The translations under genes were made by a program, and so were the position numbers. Below, piece after piece: positions 50,907 through 59,297 of a stretch of DNA of 64,000 nucleotides. The notes beneath the pieces were generated by a model. That model was not told the origin of the DNA and ran no database searches. It saw nothing but the letters and a program-made list of their open reading frames with translations. This DNA is from Zeaxanthinibacter sp. PT1 (GTDB lineage: Bacteria > Bacteroidota > Bacteroidia > Flavobacteriales > Flavobacteriaceae). The stretch is taken from assembly GCF_028464225.1 (NCBI RefSeq), contig NZ_JAQPCN010000002.1, positions 186,001 through 250,000 of the forward strand. The letters run 5' to 3'. Positions within the stretch are counted from its first letter, which is position 1; each line of letters opens with the position of its first letter.

Positions 50907-51500
50907 TTATGGTTTAATATCTTCTATAAGGTCTTCCGCAGATCCGGTGATTTTCAGATACATTCGGTACCCCCACCTGCTAAAGAATAGCAAACCGATC
51001 AATACAAGGACGATAAAATACCAGATCTCTGTCTCTTGAAATACATCTTTATCGTTCATGATCTTGCCGGTGAGTGCCAGCGTGACAAAAAAGAAAATAA
51101 AGCTGCTAAAAATCCCTATCCGCTGAAGGAACAAGAGCCGGTTTTTAGCCTTGGTGTATGCCACTATTGTATCCTTATACGGATTATTGATCAGGTCTAT
51201 GGCCTTGATTTTTCTAAGCGCCAGGAGCACCGATGTTGGCAGTACCACTAGGAAAGCAATGGCAAATATGCCACAGGCCTGGTAGAAAAAGGTATCAAGT
51301 TTGTCAAAATTGAACAGGACAAATCCTGCAGAGAGTATGCAGATCACCGTTCCTGCGGTTTCATAACGGGTTATTTTATCAAATTTCCTCCGATATTTTT
51401 GCTGTGTCATTTCCATGATGATTTTATGATTTAGTTTTTTCTGTTTCTCAACCTCCTGACTGAGTTCTGTCCAGACCTGTTGTAATTCTTCAAGTTCCAT
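50907..51500 (-). CDS. Membrane protein downstream of ECF sigma factor
   Basis: A 197-residue protein with an N-terminal helical cytosolic part (LEELQQVWTELSQEVEKQKKL) and four predicted membrane helices in the rest. It begins 2 bases after the stop of an ECF sigma factor and overlaps nothing, so the two are likely one transcript. This arrangement is that of an anti-sigma or sigma-regulating membrane partner, and the cytosolic helix could bind the sigma, but I see no zinc-binding anti-sigma motif. Function is therefore inference from context only. Confidence 0.65.
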   Translation of the reverse strand: MELEELQQVWTELSQEVEKQKKLNHKIIMEMTQQKYRRKFDKITRYETAGTVICILSAGFVLFNFDKLDTFFYQACGIFAIAFLVVLPTSVLLALRKIKAIDLINNPYKDTIVAYTKAKNRLLFLQRIGIFSSFIFFFVTLALTGKIMNDKDVFQETEIWYFIVLVLIGLLFFSRWGYRMYLKITGSAEDLIEDIKP

Positions 51501-51502
51501 CG

Positions 51503-51994
51503 CTACGCCTTTTTGGTCATCTTATTCCTTAATCGCTCTTTTATTCTCGAAATCCTGGTACCTACATTTGTTTTGGATAAGCCCGTGATCTCCCCTATCT
51601 CTTCGTATTTCTTGCCTTCAAGCACAAGGAGTATCAATCCCTTATCCAGGGAGTTTAATTGGTCAATCTGCTCATACATGGCCTGGAGTCGCTCTTCAAA
51701 TTGTTTGTCATAAGGCTCTGCCTGCCGAATATTAAGATGATCCAGTGTTACAGCGCGAGGTTGCCGTTTCTCTTTCCGGATCCTGCTGAAAGCAGTATTT
51801 AATGCAACCCTGTACATCCAGGTACTTATCTTAGACTCGTTCCTGAACGAGTCATAAGCTGTCCACAACTGGTATACGATATCCTGGTACAGGTCCTGTT
51901 GTTCTGAAACCGAATTGGTATACACCGTTGTTATCTTGTAAATAACTCCTTCGTGTTCCTGGATTATAGCTACAAAGGCTTCTTCCTTGGTCAT
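51503..51994 (-). CDS. ECF-type RNA polymerase sigma factor
   Basis: A 163-residue sigma-70 family protein with region 2 (about residues 10-80: SVSEQQDLYQDIVYQLWTAY, STWMYRVALNTAFSRIRKEKR) and region 4 (about 105-160: LDKGLILLVLEGKKYEEIGEITGLSKTNVGTRISRIKERL). It lacks regions 1 and 3, as ECF factors do. It presumably directs RNA polymerase to a small regulon under control of the membrane protein encoded 2 bases later. No TonB or transport genes are adjacent, so the signal is unknown. Confidence 0.88.
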   Translation of the reverse strand: MTKEEAFVAIIQEHEGVIYKITTVYTNSVSEQQDLYQDIVYQLWTAYDSFRNESKISTWMYRVALNTAFSRIRKEKRQPRAVTLDHLNIRQAEPYDKQFEERLQAMYEQIDQLNSLDKGLILLVLEGKKYEEIGEITGLSKTNVGTRISRIKERLRNKMTKKA

Positions 51995-52102
51995 TTATTG
52001 GTCGATTACAACTCATTAGTATACTGTCACCTTAAAAGATCACACTAAAACTCAGAAATTTTATTTTTTATAAAGCGAGAAGAAAATATAACGGACTCCA
52101 AA

Positions 52103-52369
52103 CTATTGATCAGCTTTTATTTGTTCGAGGAATTTGCGGAGGGCAGGCGGGTGATTCTGTTCATCAAAAATGGCTTCTATGATGTCGTCATCGTTTTCCA
52201 GGAACCAACTGTATTGCTCCCCGTCATTCAAGGGTGGTTTGGTTGGCAAATGAGATTCCCGTAAGGCTGACAACAGGATTTTCCGCTCTTCTTCATCGAG
52301 GCTGACATCCCCTTCGTAAGTCCGCCTGATTCCTGTAAATCCACCGTCGACAATCACCTTATATTTCAT
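52103..52369 (-). CDS. Emfourin-like protealysin inhibitor
   Basis: An 88-residue acidic protein: MKYKVIVDGGFTGIRRTYEG start, a DLSLDEEERKILLSAL-like central helix and a C-terminal ALRKFLEQIKADQ helix. Its start overlaps the stop of the M4 peptidase gene by 4 bases (ATGA on the minus strand). In Serratia a small protein, emfourin, is encoded beside protealysin and inhibits it; this gene has the same size and place, and its GGFTGIRRT opening resembles emfourin as I remember it. It probably keeps the cytosolic peptidase in check. Identity rests mainly on context and size. Confidence 0.72.
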   Translation of the reverse strand: MKYKVIVDGGFTGIRRTYEGDVSLDEEERKILLSALRESHLPTKPPLNDGEQYSWFLENDDDIIEAIFDEQNHPPALRKFLEQIKADQ

Positions 52370-53382
52370 ACTAATTGTGTTTCCAGTCCTACTGAATTAA
52401 AGCTGCGACTAACAGCGTCTGTTGCATTATCCGAAATGCGGCCCTCTGATGATAGTTTTTGGGTAACATCCAGGATCACGTCTACCATATCCTGGAAATT
52501 ACTGGTTCGCCACAACTTTTTCAGGGTGTGGTACCAGACCAGGGCGCATTGTTCTATACCTATCTTTACGCAACAGAGGTAAAAAGCACGGTTGGGTATT
52601 CCGGAATTAATATGCACACCGTAATGATCATCAGAACCACTGTAATAATTATCCATATGCGCCGGTTGGCGATCAAATTCATTGGCACTGCCTGGCTCCT
52701 TCATGGATCTTATGGCAATTCCGGGAAAGGCTGATGTTACTATGGTATCCCCGATCAGCCAATCGGCCTCCTCTATATTTTGTTCCAGGTATTTTTGTTT
52801 TACGATGGTAGCAAATACATCCGAAAAATGCTCATTCAGCGCCCCGGGCTGACCTTTGTATTCTAGGTTGGCCATGAACTGGGTAACCCCATGGGTAAGT
52901 TCGTGTGCCACAACATCAATAGCGCTGGCAAAATTCTTGAATTCAATTCCGTCCCCATCACCATAGGTCATTTCATCACCATCCCAATAGGCATTGTTAT
53001 AGGCTTTTCCATAATGCACGTTAGAGATCACGGGCATACCCATATTGTCCATGGAATTCAGACCAAAGGTGTTTTCAAAATAATCGCGTACAAAGCCCGA
53101 GGTCTCAAAAGCCTCGTTCACCACAACATCCCCGGATGGTTTATCTTCCTCTGTCCTTTGTAAGGAAACTCGTTGCTCATACTGCCCCTGGGAATCGTAG
53201 ACAAATCGCTCTCCATCCCGTTCTGCTCTTGGTCTTAAAAGTAGGTTATTCAGGGCTTCGTTTCTTTTAGAAAGGATCCTCCGGGTGTCATTCAGTGCTT
53301 TCTTGCAGGATATATTCCCTTGCTTGGCAAGGGCTTCAAGGATGTGAGGAGGAATGATAAAACAAATTTTTCCGGTACACAT
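52366..53382 (-). CDS. Protealysin-like M4 metallopeptidase
   Basis: A 338-residue M4-family zinc peptidase. The zinc site is His160-Glu161-Leu-Thr-His164 in VVAHELTHGVTQ with Glu184 in ALNEHFSDVF; the later DDHYGVHINSGIPNRAFY holds the catalytic histidine region. The short N-terminal prosegment has the ICFIIPPHILEAL motif, a protealysin-type precursor instead of the long thermolysin propeptide, and no signal peptide is present, so the enzyme is made in the cytosol. It is followed by an emfourin-like inhibitor gene with 4-base overlap. Protealysin relatives cut actin and bacterial targets. Confidence 0.85.
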   Translation of the reverse strand: MCTGKICFIIPPHILEALAKQGNISCKKALNDTRRILSKRNEALNNLLLRPRAERDGERFVYDSQGQYEQRVSLQRTEEDKPSGDVVVNEAFETSGFVRDYFENTFGLNSMDNMGMPVISNVHYGKAYNNAYWDGDEMTYGDGDGIEFKNFASAIDVVAHELTHGVTQFMANLEYKGQPGALNEHFSDVFATIVKQKYLEQNIEEADWLIGDTIVTSAFPGIAIRSMKEPGSANEFDRQPAHMDNYYSGSDDHYGVHINSGIPNRAFYLCCVKIGIEQCALVWYHTLKKLWRTSNFQDMVDVILDVTQKLSSEGRISDNATDAVSRSFNSVGLETQLV

Positions 53383-53446
53383 AGTGGCGTTTTTCCTACA
53401 ATTTCGAATCTTTTTACTAAGCTTGCAAATGTTTTTTCCTCCAAGG

Positions 53447-54058
53447 CTATTTACTGGAATCTCCCTGTTTTTTCTTTATGCGCTCATAATCACTTAGCGT
53501 GTCTATATCGGCTATATAAGAAGAGCCATCAATGGTAGCAATCATTTCAGATTCTGAGGAAAGCATTTTCTGAGCCCCCCTGTCCCCATCTAAAGCCAGA
53601 AGATCTTTAAACCGGCGCTGGTCAAAAAGGGCCGGGACTCCAATCTTATCACCATATCGGGTAGCCACTATTTCCGAGTCATGTTCTTGCCAATATGATA
53701 TCAACCGGTCCAGGTAAGCTGTGTCAATAAGAGGCTGATCACCTAAGACAATAAGAATTCCCTTCAGTTGTGGTTTATTAAGCAGTATGTTCCGCACCCC
53801 AAACGCAATAGAACTGCCCAATCCCTGCTGCCATTCAGGGTTGATCATAAGATGCTCTGAAGGAGCATTCCAGTCGTCAATGATTTCGTCTGCAAAAGCA
53901 CCGAGAACTACGTAGGATTCAGTAGCAGTGGTGGCCCTGCAATTAGCATATACGTGTTCTAATAGAGTTTTACCGTTCCACGGAAGCAATTGTTTGACCG
54001 GTTCCATCCGGGAAGATGCACCTGCCGCCATGATCAATATCGCTAAATCTTTATTCAA
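53447..54058 (-). CDS. MobA/MocA-type nucleotidyltransferase for molybdenum cofactor
   Basis: A 203-residue protein with a glycosyltransferase-A-like nucleotide site: ILIMAAGASSRMEPVKQLLPWNGKTLL near the start and the LGDQPLIDTAYL segment. The KQLLPW and LGDQP patterns are those of the MocA branch, which attaches CMP to the pterin, rather than the MobA branch. The start is a TTG at 54058 that overlaps the stop of xdhC (TTGA), since no ATG fits upstream; an ATG lies ten codons in. It is last in the operon of molybdenum cofactor and hydroxylase genes. Together with XdhC it would mature the IorAB-type enzyme. Confidence 0.8.
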   Translation of the reverse strand: MNKDLAILIMAAGASSRMEPVKQLLPWNGKTLLEHVYANCRATTATESYVVLGAFADEIIDDWNAPSEHLMINPEWQQGLGSSIAFGVRNILLNKPQLKGILIVLGDQPLIDTAYLDRLISYWQEHDSEIVATRYGDKIGVPALFDQRRFKDLLALDGDRGAQKMLSSESEMIATIDGSSYIADIDTLSDYERIKKKQGDSSK

Positions 54059-55065
54059 TGGTGTATTCTACCCTTTTTGTCCTTTAGCGGCATAGGTTCT
54101 TGCTGCCTTATGACCGCCAGGATCTCTGCCACTATTGAAATGGCTATTTCCTGTGGAGTTTCTGCACCGATATTGAGTCCGGCTGGTCCCCGAAGCCGTT
54201 CCAGGAATTGTTCTGTAACTCCAGGGTCGTGCTCTATCAGGGCACCCAGCAATTTTTCTCTTCGTGAGGCAGGTCCTAATAAGCCCAAATAGGATGCAGG
54301 ACAATCCTTTAAAGCCAAGAGGTATTGTAAATCTTTTACAAAACTGTGAGTCATAAGGACTATGGCGGTCCTGGAATCTATCATAGAAGTATCCAGTTGT
54401 TCCGGACTCACCGGGATCAGTTGGTCTATTCCGGGAAAGTCTGATACGGATTTCTCCTCCATGGGGTTGACAACCACCCGGACCTCCCAGCCGGTCGCAC
54501 TGGCATACCGAGCTAATTCTACGGCATCGTGTTCACCCCCGATGATCAGTAAGCTAAAACAAGGAGATAGCTCCTGTTCCAGGCACGGAATGTTGACTTG
54601 CGACTTATATGCTATACGAAAAGGCAACTTTTGTCCGTTCAATACCATCTCCGACCCTGAAATGGTGGTGATGCCTTCTTTCTTTTCGTAATGTATATGG
54701 ATTAGGATAGAATTTCTCTCTTGTAACTGTTTAAAAAACCGCGATGTAAAAACATCTCCGGGTTCAAAAGGTTCCAGTAAAATATACAGTATTCCCTCGC
54801 AACCCAGGCGGTACCTGCCATCGTAAGTCATCAACTTGGGCAGCCCGGTCTGGAAAACCTGTTGTGCTTGTCTCCAGATTTCTTTTTCTACACAGCCCCC
54901 ACTGACAGCACCGGTCATAGTTCCATTTTCATCCAGCAGCATCCTTACCCCCGGTCGGCGATAGGAAGATCCTTCTAGGTGTACTACCGTTGCCAGAACT
55001 GTTTTTAAACCAGCCTCCCGGGCTCTCTGGTATTCGAGGACTATTTTTTTTAATTCGTGCAGCAT
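54055..55065 (-). CDS. XdhC-family cofactor maturation protein
   Basis: A 336-residue protein. The N-terminal domain has the XdhC signature VVHLEGSSYRRPGVRML and MTGAVSGGCVEKEIWRQA; the C-terminal part is a Rossmann-type XdhC/CoxI domain (LLIIGGEHDAVELARYA, YLGLLGPASRREKLL). XdhC proteins bind molybdenum cofactor, protect it and insert it, after sulfuration, into xanthine-dehydrogenase-like enzymes. It is adjacent to moeA (no gap) and overlaps the MocA-like gene, so it is part of the same operon, consistent with service to the IorB subunit encoded upstream. Confidence 0.9.
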   Translation of the reverse strand: MLHELKKIVLEYQRAREAGLKTVLATVVHLEGSSYRRPGVRMLLDENGTMTGAVSGGCVEKEIWRQAQQVFQTGLPKLMTYDGRYRLGCEGILYILLEPFEPGDVFTSRFFKQLQERNSILIHIHYEKKEGITTISGSEMVLNGQKLPFRIAYKSQVNIPCLEQELSPCFSLLIIGGEHDAVELARYASATGWEVRVVVNPMEEKSVSDFPGIDQLIPVSPEQLDTSMIDSRTAIVLMTHSFVKDLQYLLALKDCPASYLGLLGPASRREKLLGALIEHDPGVTEQFLERLRGPAGLNIGAETPQEIAISIVAEILAVIRQQEPMPLKDKKGRIHH

Positions 55066-56277
55066 TTAATGTAAGGTTCTTGTAGGCACAAAACGTACCG
55101 CTGTACCTTGTTTGTATGCCTCTTCCCTGGGTTCAAGACAAATAAAACCATCTGTCTGTGCCAGGCTTGCCAGGTCCCCGGAACCATTGCCGTGTACTAT
55201 CCTGGCCTTAAGGCATCCACTGTCCCAATAGGTTTTTACCTGGATAAACTTAGTTAGTGTGCCCTTAATATCCATGTTCTCTGTAAGAACAACCTCTAAC
55301 TCTTCTCCAGGGACCCCCAGAGACAGCCTTAACCAGTTCTTAAAATACAAATGATAATTGACAAAGGTAGATACAGGGTTCCCGGGAAAGGAAAATACTT
55401 GGGTATTAGACGCTTTTCTGCTCCCAAACCAAAATGGTTTCCCCGGTTGCTGGAGTACGCGGTGAAATATCTTTTCTACACCCAGGTCCTTCATGATACC
55501 AGGTATAAAATCATATTTACCCTTAGATACCCCTCCACTCAGAAGGAGTACATCCATTTCTTCAATGGCGTATTGCAGTTTTTGCCGGATCATATCCACA
55601 TCATCATATACATGCAATAAGAGCGGGGTGATTCCTTCATTTCTTAATGCCGCGTAGAGCGTGTGGGCATTAGACTTCCTGATCTGGTGTGGCAAAGGGG
55701 TTTGTCCTACCTCTACCAATTCGTTTCCCGTAGAAATGATGGCCACTTTAGGAAGTTTCCTCACCTTGACCTGTTCGCACCCTACCGATGCGAGTATTCC
55801 AATTTCTGCAGGAGTAATCCTGCTGTTCTCCGTAATAAGAATATCACCCTTTTTAAGATCACTTCCACGGCGGTGTATATTCTGCCCTTTTACGGGCTTT
55901 GTTTTTAGTGTTGCCACCTGGTGTGCGATATCAATCTCTTCGTACATCACTACCGTGTCTGTATCCATAGGTACAACGGCTCCGGTCATGATCTCAACAC
56001 AGTGTTCTGTCTCCCTGAGAGCAGTGAGTGGCTCTCCTGCAGGTACTACCGATTCTATCTCAAAATCTTTACGCCCACCTTGGAAAGATTCAAATCGAAT
56101 AGCGATACCGTCCTTGGTGGCCCGGTCATATGGAGGGAAATCCCTGTCGGCATAAATATTTTCGGCCAGTACCCTGCCGCCTGCATCTTTGAGCAAAACA
56201 AGTTCTTCCCCATAACGACAAGCCTGGTTTAAAACTGCCTGCATTGCTTCCTTATAGGTAATCATCGTTTCTGTCAT
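55066..56277 (-). CDS. moeA: Molybdopterin molybdotransferase MoeA
   Basis: A 403-residue protein taken from ATG 56277 (a TTG further upstream at 56295 is less likely). Domain landmarks of MoeA are all present: the N-terminal ENIYADRDFPPYDRATKDG segment, GMTGAVVPMDTDTVVMYE-like MTGAVVPMDTDTVVM, the IASVGCEQVKVRKLPKVAIISTGNELV domain and the VSKGKYDFIPG active-site loop with FSFPGNPVSTFVNY. It inserts molybdate into adenylated molybdopterin. It is central in the operon, directly after the MoeB-like gene and before xdhC. Confidence 0.93.
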   Translation of the reverse strand: MTETMITYKEAMQAVLNQACRYGEELVLLKDAGGRVLAENIYADRDFPPYDRATKDGIAIRFESFQGGRKDFEIESVVPAGEPLTALRETEHCVEIMTGAVVPMDTDTVVMYEEIDIAHQVATLKTKPVKGQNIHRRGSDLKKGDILITENSRITPAEIGILASVGCEQVKVRKLPKVAIISTGNELVEVGQTPLPHQIRKSNAHTLYAALRNEGITPLLLHVYDDVDMIRQKLQYAIEEMDVLLLSGGVSKGKYDFIPGIMKDLGVEKIFHRVLQQPGKPFWFGSRKASNTQVFSFPGNPVSTFVNYHLYFKNWLRLSLGVPGEELEVVLTENMDIKGTLTKFIQVKTYWDSGCLKARIVHGNGSGDLASLAQTDGFICLEPREEAYKQGTAVRFVPTRTLH

Positions 56278-56302
56278 AGTTCTGTATAAATTCAATATAT
56301 CA

Positions 56303-57379
56303 CTACTGTTTGGTGGCCATACGGAGCGTATTCATACCTCCTTGGATCACGATGAGCCGTTCCGGGGCCACATGATCTTTCAGGAGTTCCCATGCCTTCT
56401 GGCTACGTACGCCGGAAGCACAGAGCAGGTAGACGTTTTTTGCAGGATGCAGTACATCCAGGTTCTGATCTAAGACATTTAAAGGGATATTAATGGCATT
56501 AGGTAAATGGTCTTCCCTGAATTCTTCTGTTGAACGTACGTCTATTAGCTGGTCAGAATCCGGATCGTATAGCTCTTTTAAGAAGAGTTCTATCTCCTGG
56601 CATTTCATTCGTGCATCGCAGCTAACACTGTTATAATCATTAGCCAGGTATTTGATTTGCCTGTTCTCTGCCTTTAAAGGATAACTTATTTGCTGGGAAC
56701 GCTGTGAGAGTCCGTCAAAAAGCAGCAGTTTACCTGAAAGTACTTGACCAATACCCGTGATTACTTTTACAGCCTCGAGTGCTTGTAAGTTTCCTATAAT
56801 CCCCGGCAAAACTCCCAATACCCCGTGTTGGTCACAATTTGCAATTTCACCACTCTTTGGCATTTCCGGGAAGAGGCAGCGGTAAGTTGGTCCTTCCATG
56901 TAATTAAATACGCTCAACTGTCCTTCAAAAGCATGTAAAGCACCATAAATAAAAGGCTTCCCTAATATGACACAAGCATCATTGATCAGGTACCGCGCCG
57001 GGAAATTATCTGTTGCATCAACTATGACATCATATTTCTCAATGATGTCCAAGGCATTATTCCGATCCAGGAAAAGCTGGTGACCCTTCAGATTTGTCTC
57101 TGAATTTTGCTTTTCCAAAAAGCGGATTGTAGCCTCCAATTTAGAGGTGCCACAATTTTCTTCAGTATATAAAACCTGCCGCTGTAAATTGTGAAGCTCC
57201 ACCACATCTCCATCAACCAAACCCAATGTACCTACGCCCATGGCATTGAGGTACTGGGCAACAGGAAGACCCAAACCTCCTAACCCTACAATGAGCACCC
57301 TGGCATCAGCCAATTTTTTCTGGGCTTCCTGCCCAAAACTTTTTAATGTGGTCTGCCTGATGTAACGGTTACTTTTCAC
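56303..57379 (-). CDS. moeB: MoeB/ThiF-type adenylyltransferase with C-terminal rhodanese domain
   Basis: A 358-residue fusion. Residues about 1-240 are an E1-like adenylation domain: the nucleotide motif VLIVGLGGLGLPVAQYLNAMG, DGDVVELHNLQRQ, DATDNFPARYLIND and the catalytic region CDQHGVLGVLPGIIG. Residues about 255-358 are a rhodanese with the active-site loop LLCASGVRSQKAW. The layout equals that of eukaryotic MOCS3 and some bacterial MoeB proteins: adenylate and then sulfurate the MoaD C-terminus. GTG start at 57379, overlapping mobA by 11 bases. Confidence 0.9.
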   Translation of the reverse strand: MKSNRYIRQTTLKSFGQEAQKKLADARVLIVGLGGLGLPVAQYLNAMGVGTLGLVDGDVVELHNLQRQVLYTEENCGTSKLEATIRFLEKQNSETNLKGHQLFLDRNNALDIIEKYDVIVDATDNFPARYLINDACVILGKPFIYGALHAFEGQLSVFNYMEGPTYRCLFPEMPKSGEIANCDQHGVLGVLPGIIGNLQALEAVKVITGIGQVLSGKLLLFDGLSQRSQQISYPLKAENRQIKYLANDYNSVSCDARMKCQEIELFLKELYDPDSDQLIDVRSTEEFREDHLPNAINIPLNVLDQNLDVLHPAKNVYLLCASGVRSQKAWELLKDHVAPERLIVIQGGMNTLRMATKQ

Positions 57380-57992
57380 AACTTTTTAGTTTCTCATGGA
57401 CTTCTTTATAATCTTGCAGGGAATTAGCATTGATAAGCCACTCATCTTTTGTCGCCCTAAGCAATTCGGTCTCTGAATTGATCAGAAATTTCCTCGGGCA
57501 GCTGCTCTGTGCATTTACCAGGTAAGCAATGGATTCTTCCAGGGCAGCGGGTTCCCAGATAGCTGCCAGGGGTTCCGGCAAATCGGATCGAGAGGTTGTA
57601 AAGGCGGTGGCTATCTTACCCGTCCTCCTGGAATTGAGCAGGGTGCGGATCCCTTCATCATCCATAAGCGGGAGATCGCAGGCAAGTACTAGCCATGCTG
57701 CTTCAGGAAATTGAGCATGCGCACTAAGAAGTCCGTTGTAGGGACCCCGATATTTATCTTGATCAATTATGGTATTGAAGTGGCTATCTAAGGAATCGAG
57801 TTGTTCCGATCGAATGCTCATGAATGTTTGATCGCAATAACGACTCAGTAGCTTGTACAAATATTCCCTTTGCGGTATTCCATGGTAGGAAATCAATCCT
57901 TTGTCCTGGCCCATCCTACTGCTTTGGCCCCCGCATAATACAAGTCCATAAAGCGGTGGCACTCCTTCTTTCTTATGATTCTCAGTATTCAT
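57369..57992 (-). CDS. mobA: Molybdenum cofactor guanylyltransferase MobA
   Basis: A 207-residue protein. The nucleotide motif LVLCGGQSSRMGQDKGLISYHG and LACDLPLMDDEGIRTL are those of MobA, which joins GMP to the pterin to make the guanine dinucleotide cofactor. Together with the MocA-like gene in the same operon, both cytosine and guanine forms of the cofactor could be made. It overlaps the moeB-like gene by 11 bases and lies 12 bases after moaA. Confidence 0.85.
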   Translation of the reverse strand: MNTENHKKEGVPPLYGLVLCGGQSSRMGQDKGLISYHGIPQREYLYKLLSRYCDQTFMSIRSEQLDSLDSHFNTIIDQDKYRGPYNGLLSAHAQFPEAAWLVLACDLPLMDDEGIRTLLNSRRTGKIATAFTTSRSDLPEPLAAIWEPAALEESIAYLVNAQSSCPRKFLINSETELLRATKDEWLINANSLQDYKEVHEKLKSCEK

Positions 57993-58004
57993 AATTTCAA
58001 TTCT

Positions 58005-58988
58005 TCAGCCTCCGATAGAGGTCATGGAATTCTCAAAAACTCCATCAAAATTTTCCTGTGCTTCAAAACCTGTTTTCGCCCTCTTACCGATGGCCTGTCT
58101 TACGGCTTTAGTAACTGCTTCAGCGCTATTATCCCCGCGGATCAGGTCCCTTATATTCGCTTTTGGTTTGCCATAGAGGCAGGTGATCACATCACCCTTA
58201 GCCGTAATCCTCAAGCGGTTACAACTACCACAAAAAGTTCTGCTGAATGAAGGGATGATTCCAAAACTTCCTCTATGCCCTTTAATCTTGTAATTTACAG
58301 AAGTGGAAGTTGCAGGAGATTCCAGCTTATCATACTCCGGGTAGACCGAACTTATGGTGTCCAGGATCTTTCGATGATCCCAGCGAATGCTATTAAAACT
58401 CTTACTTCCCCCATTAAAAGGCATCTCTTCCAGGAATCTTACCGATACGGGGTAGTCCTCAGCCAACTGAAGCATAGGGATGATCTCATCGGTATTCTGA
58501 CCATCCAGGACAATACAATTGACTCGCACATTAAAACCCTTGTCAATCAACAGCTGCAGGTTTTGAAATACCAGATCATATTGATCTCTCCTGGTGATCC
58601 GCTTAAAATTTTCCCGGTCTATGGCATCTAAACTGACATTGACATTGGTCACCCCCAGTTCTTTCAGTTCTTCTATATAAGGACCGATCAGGGTGGCATT
58701 TGTCGTAATTGAAATGTCTTTCAGATCTTTTAAACCGGCCAGGAATCGCAATAATACCATCAGGTCTTTCCGAACAAAAGGCTCACCACCGGTAATCCTT
58801 ATCTTATCAATTCCTTCTGCCACCATCAATGCACTCACCCGGCACAGTTCTTCCGTAGTCAGCAGTTGCTCTTTCTTAGCAAATTGTATGCCTTCTGAGG
58901 GCATACAATAATTGCAACGGAGGTTACAACGATCGGTCACCGCGAGTCTTAGGTAATTAATTGTTCTATGATGGTTGTCTATAAGCAT
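58005..58988 (-). CDS. moaA: GTP 3',8-cyclase MoaA
   Basis: A 327-residue radical SAM protein. The N-terminal cluster motif is Cys21-x3-Cys25-x2-Cys28 in VTDRCNLRCNYCMPSEG; the second, C-terminal cluster is in FCGSCNRLRITAKGDVITCLYG (in part), and the chain ends in a SIGG dipeptide end like the essential C-terminal GG of MoaA. It makes the first pterin intermediate from GTP. MoaC, which completes that step, is not encoded in this window. It is the fourth gene of the nine-gene operon. Confidence 0.93.
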   Translation of the reverse strand: MLIDNHHRTINYLRLAVTDRCNLRCNYCMPSEGIQFAKKEQLLTTEELCRVSALMVAEGIDKIRITGGEPFVRKDLMVLLRFLAGLKDLKDISITTNATLIGPYIEELKELGVTNVNVSLDAIDRENFKRITRRDQYDLVFQNLQLLIDKGFNVRVNCIVLDGQNTDEIIPMLQLAEDYPVSVRFLEEMPFNGGSKSFNSIRWDHRKILDTISSVYPEYDKLESPATSTSVNYKIKGHRGSFGIIPSFSRTFCGSCNRLRITAKGDVITCLYGKPKANIRDLIRGDNSAEAVTKAVRQAIGKRAKTGFEAQENFDGVFENSMTSIGG

Positions 58989-59050
58989 ATAAGCTGCTAA
59001 TGGATTGATTGATAGCCTCCTGTTTGTAGGAAGTGCGATTTTTTTGGGTA

Positions 59051-59296
59051 CTAACCACCGCTGACCGGTGGTATCAATGCAATTTCATCAAAATTATCGA
59101 GTTTAATGTCATCCTCGGCGTATGAATTATTGACGGCTACCAGGAGTGAAGACAAATTTTTCAACAACGGAAAAGTATCTTGCAGGTAGCTTCGGAGATC
59201 TCCGACGGTACGTATTGATGCAACCTTATCAACCGGCATTTGCAGGGCCTCGGCACCTACGATATCCCTGGTAACACCAAAAAGTAAGACAGTCAT
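59051..59296 (-). CDS. moaD: Molybdopterin synthase sulfur carrier subunit MoaD
   Basis: An 81-residue ubiquitin-like protein. It ends in IPPVSGG, the GG tail that is adenylated and converted to a thiocarboxylate, and has the LLFGVTRDIVGAEAL start and the internal VNNSYAEDD segment of MoaD. Its partner MoaE is not found nearby. It lies one base after the IorB-type gene and 62 bases before moaA, in the middle of the operon. Confidence 0.9.
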   Translation of the reverse strand: MTVLLFGVTRDIVGAEALQMPVDKVASIRTVGDLRSYLQDTFPLLKNLSSLLVAVNNSYAEDDIKLDNFDEIALIPPVSGG

Positions 59297-59297
59297 A

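Noticed and set aside
55066-56295. Start of moeA at 56295
   Set aside because: That codon is TTG; ATG 56277 gives a normal MoeA N-terminus.
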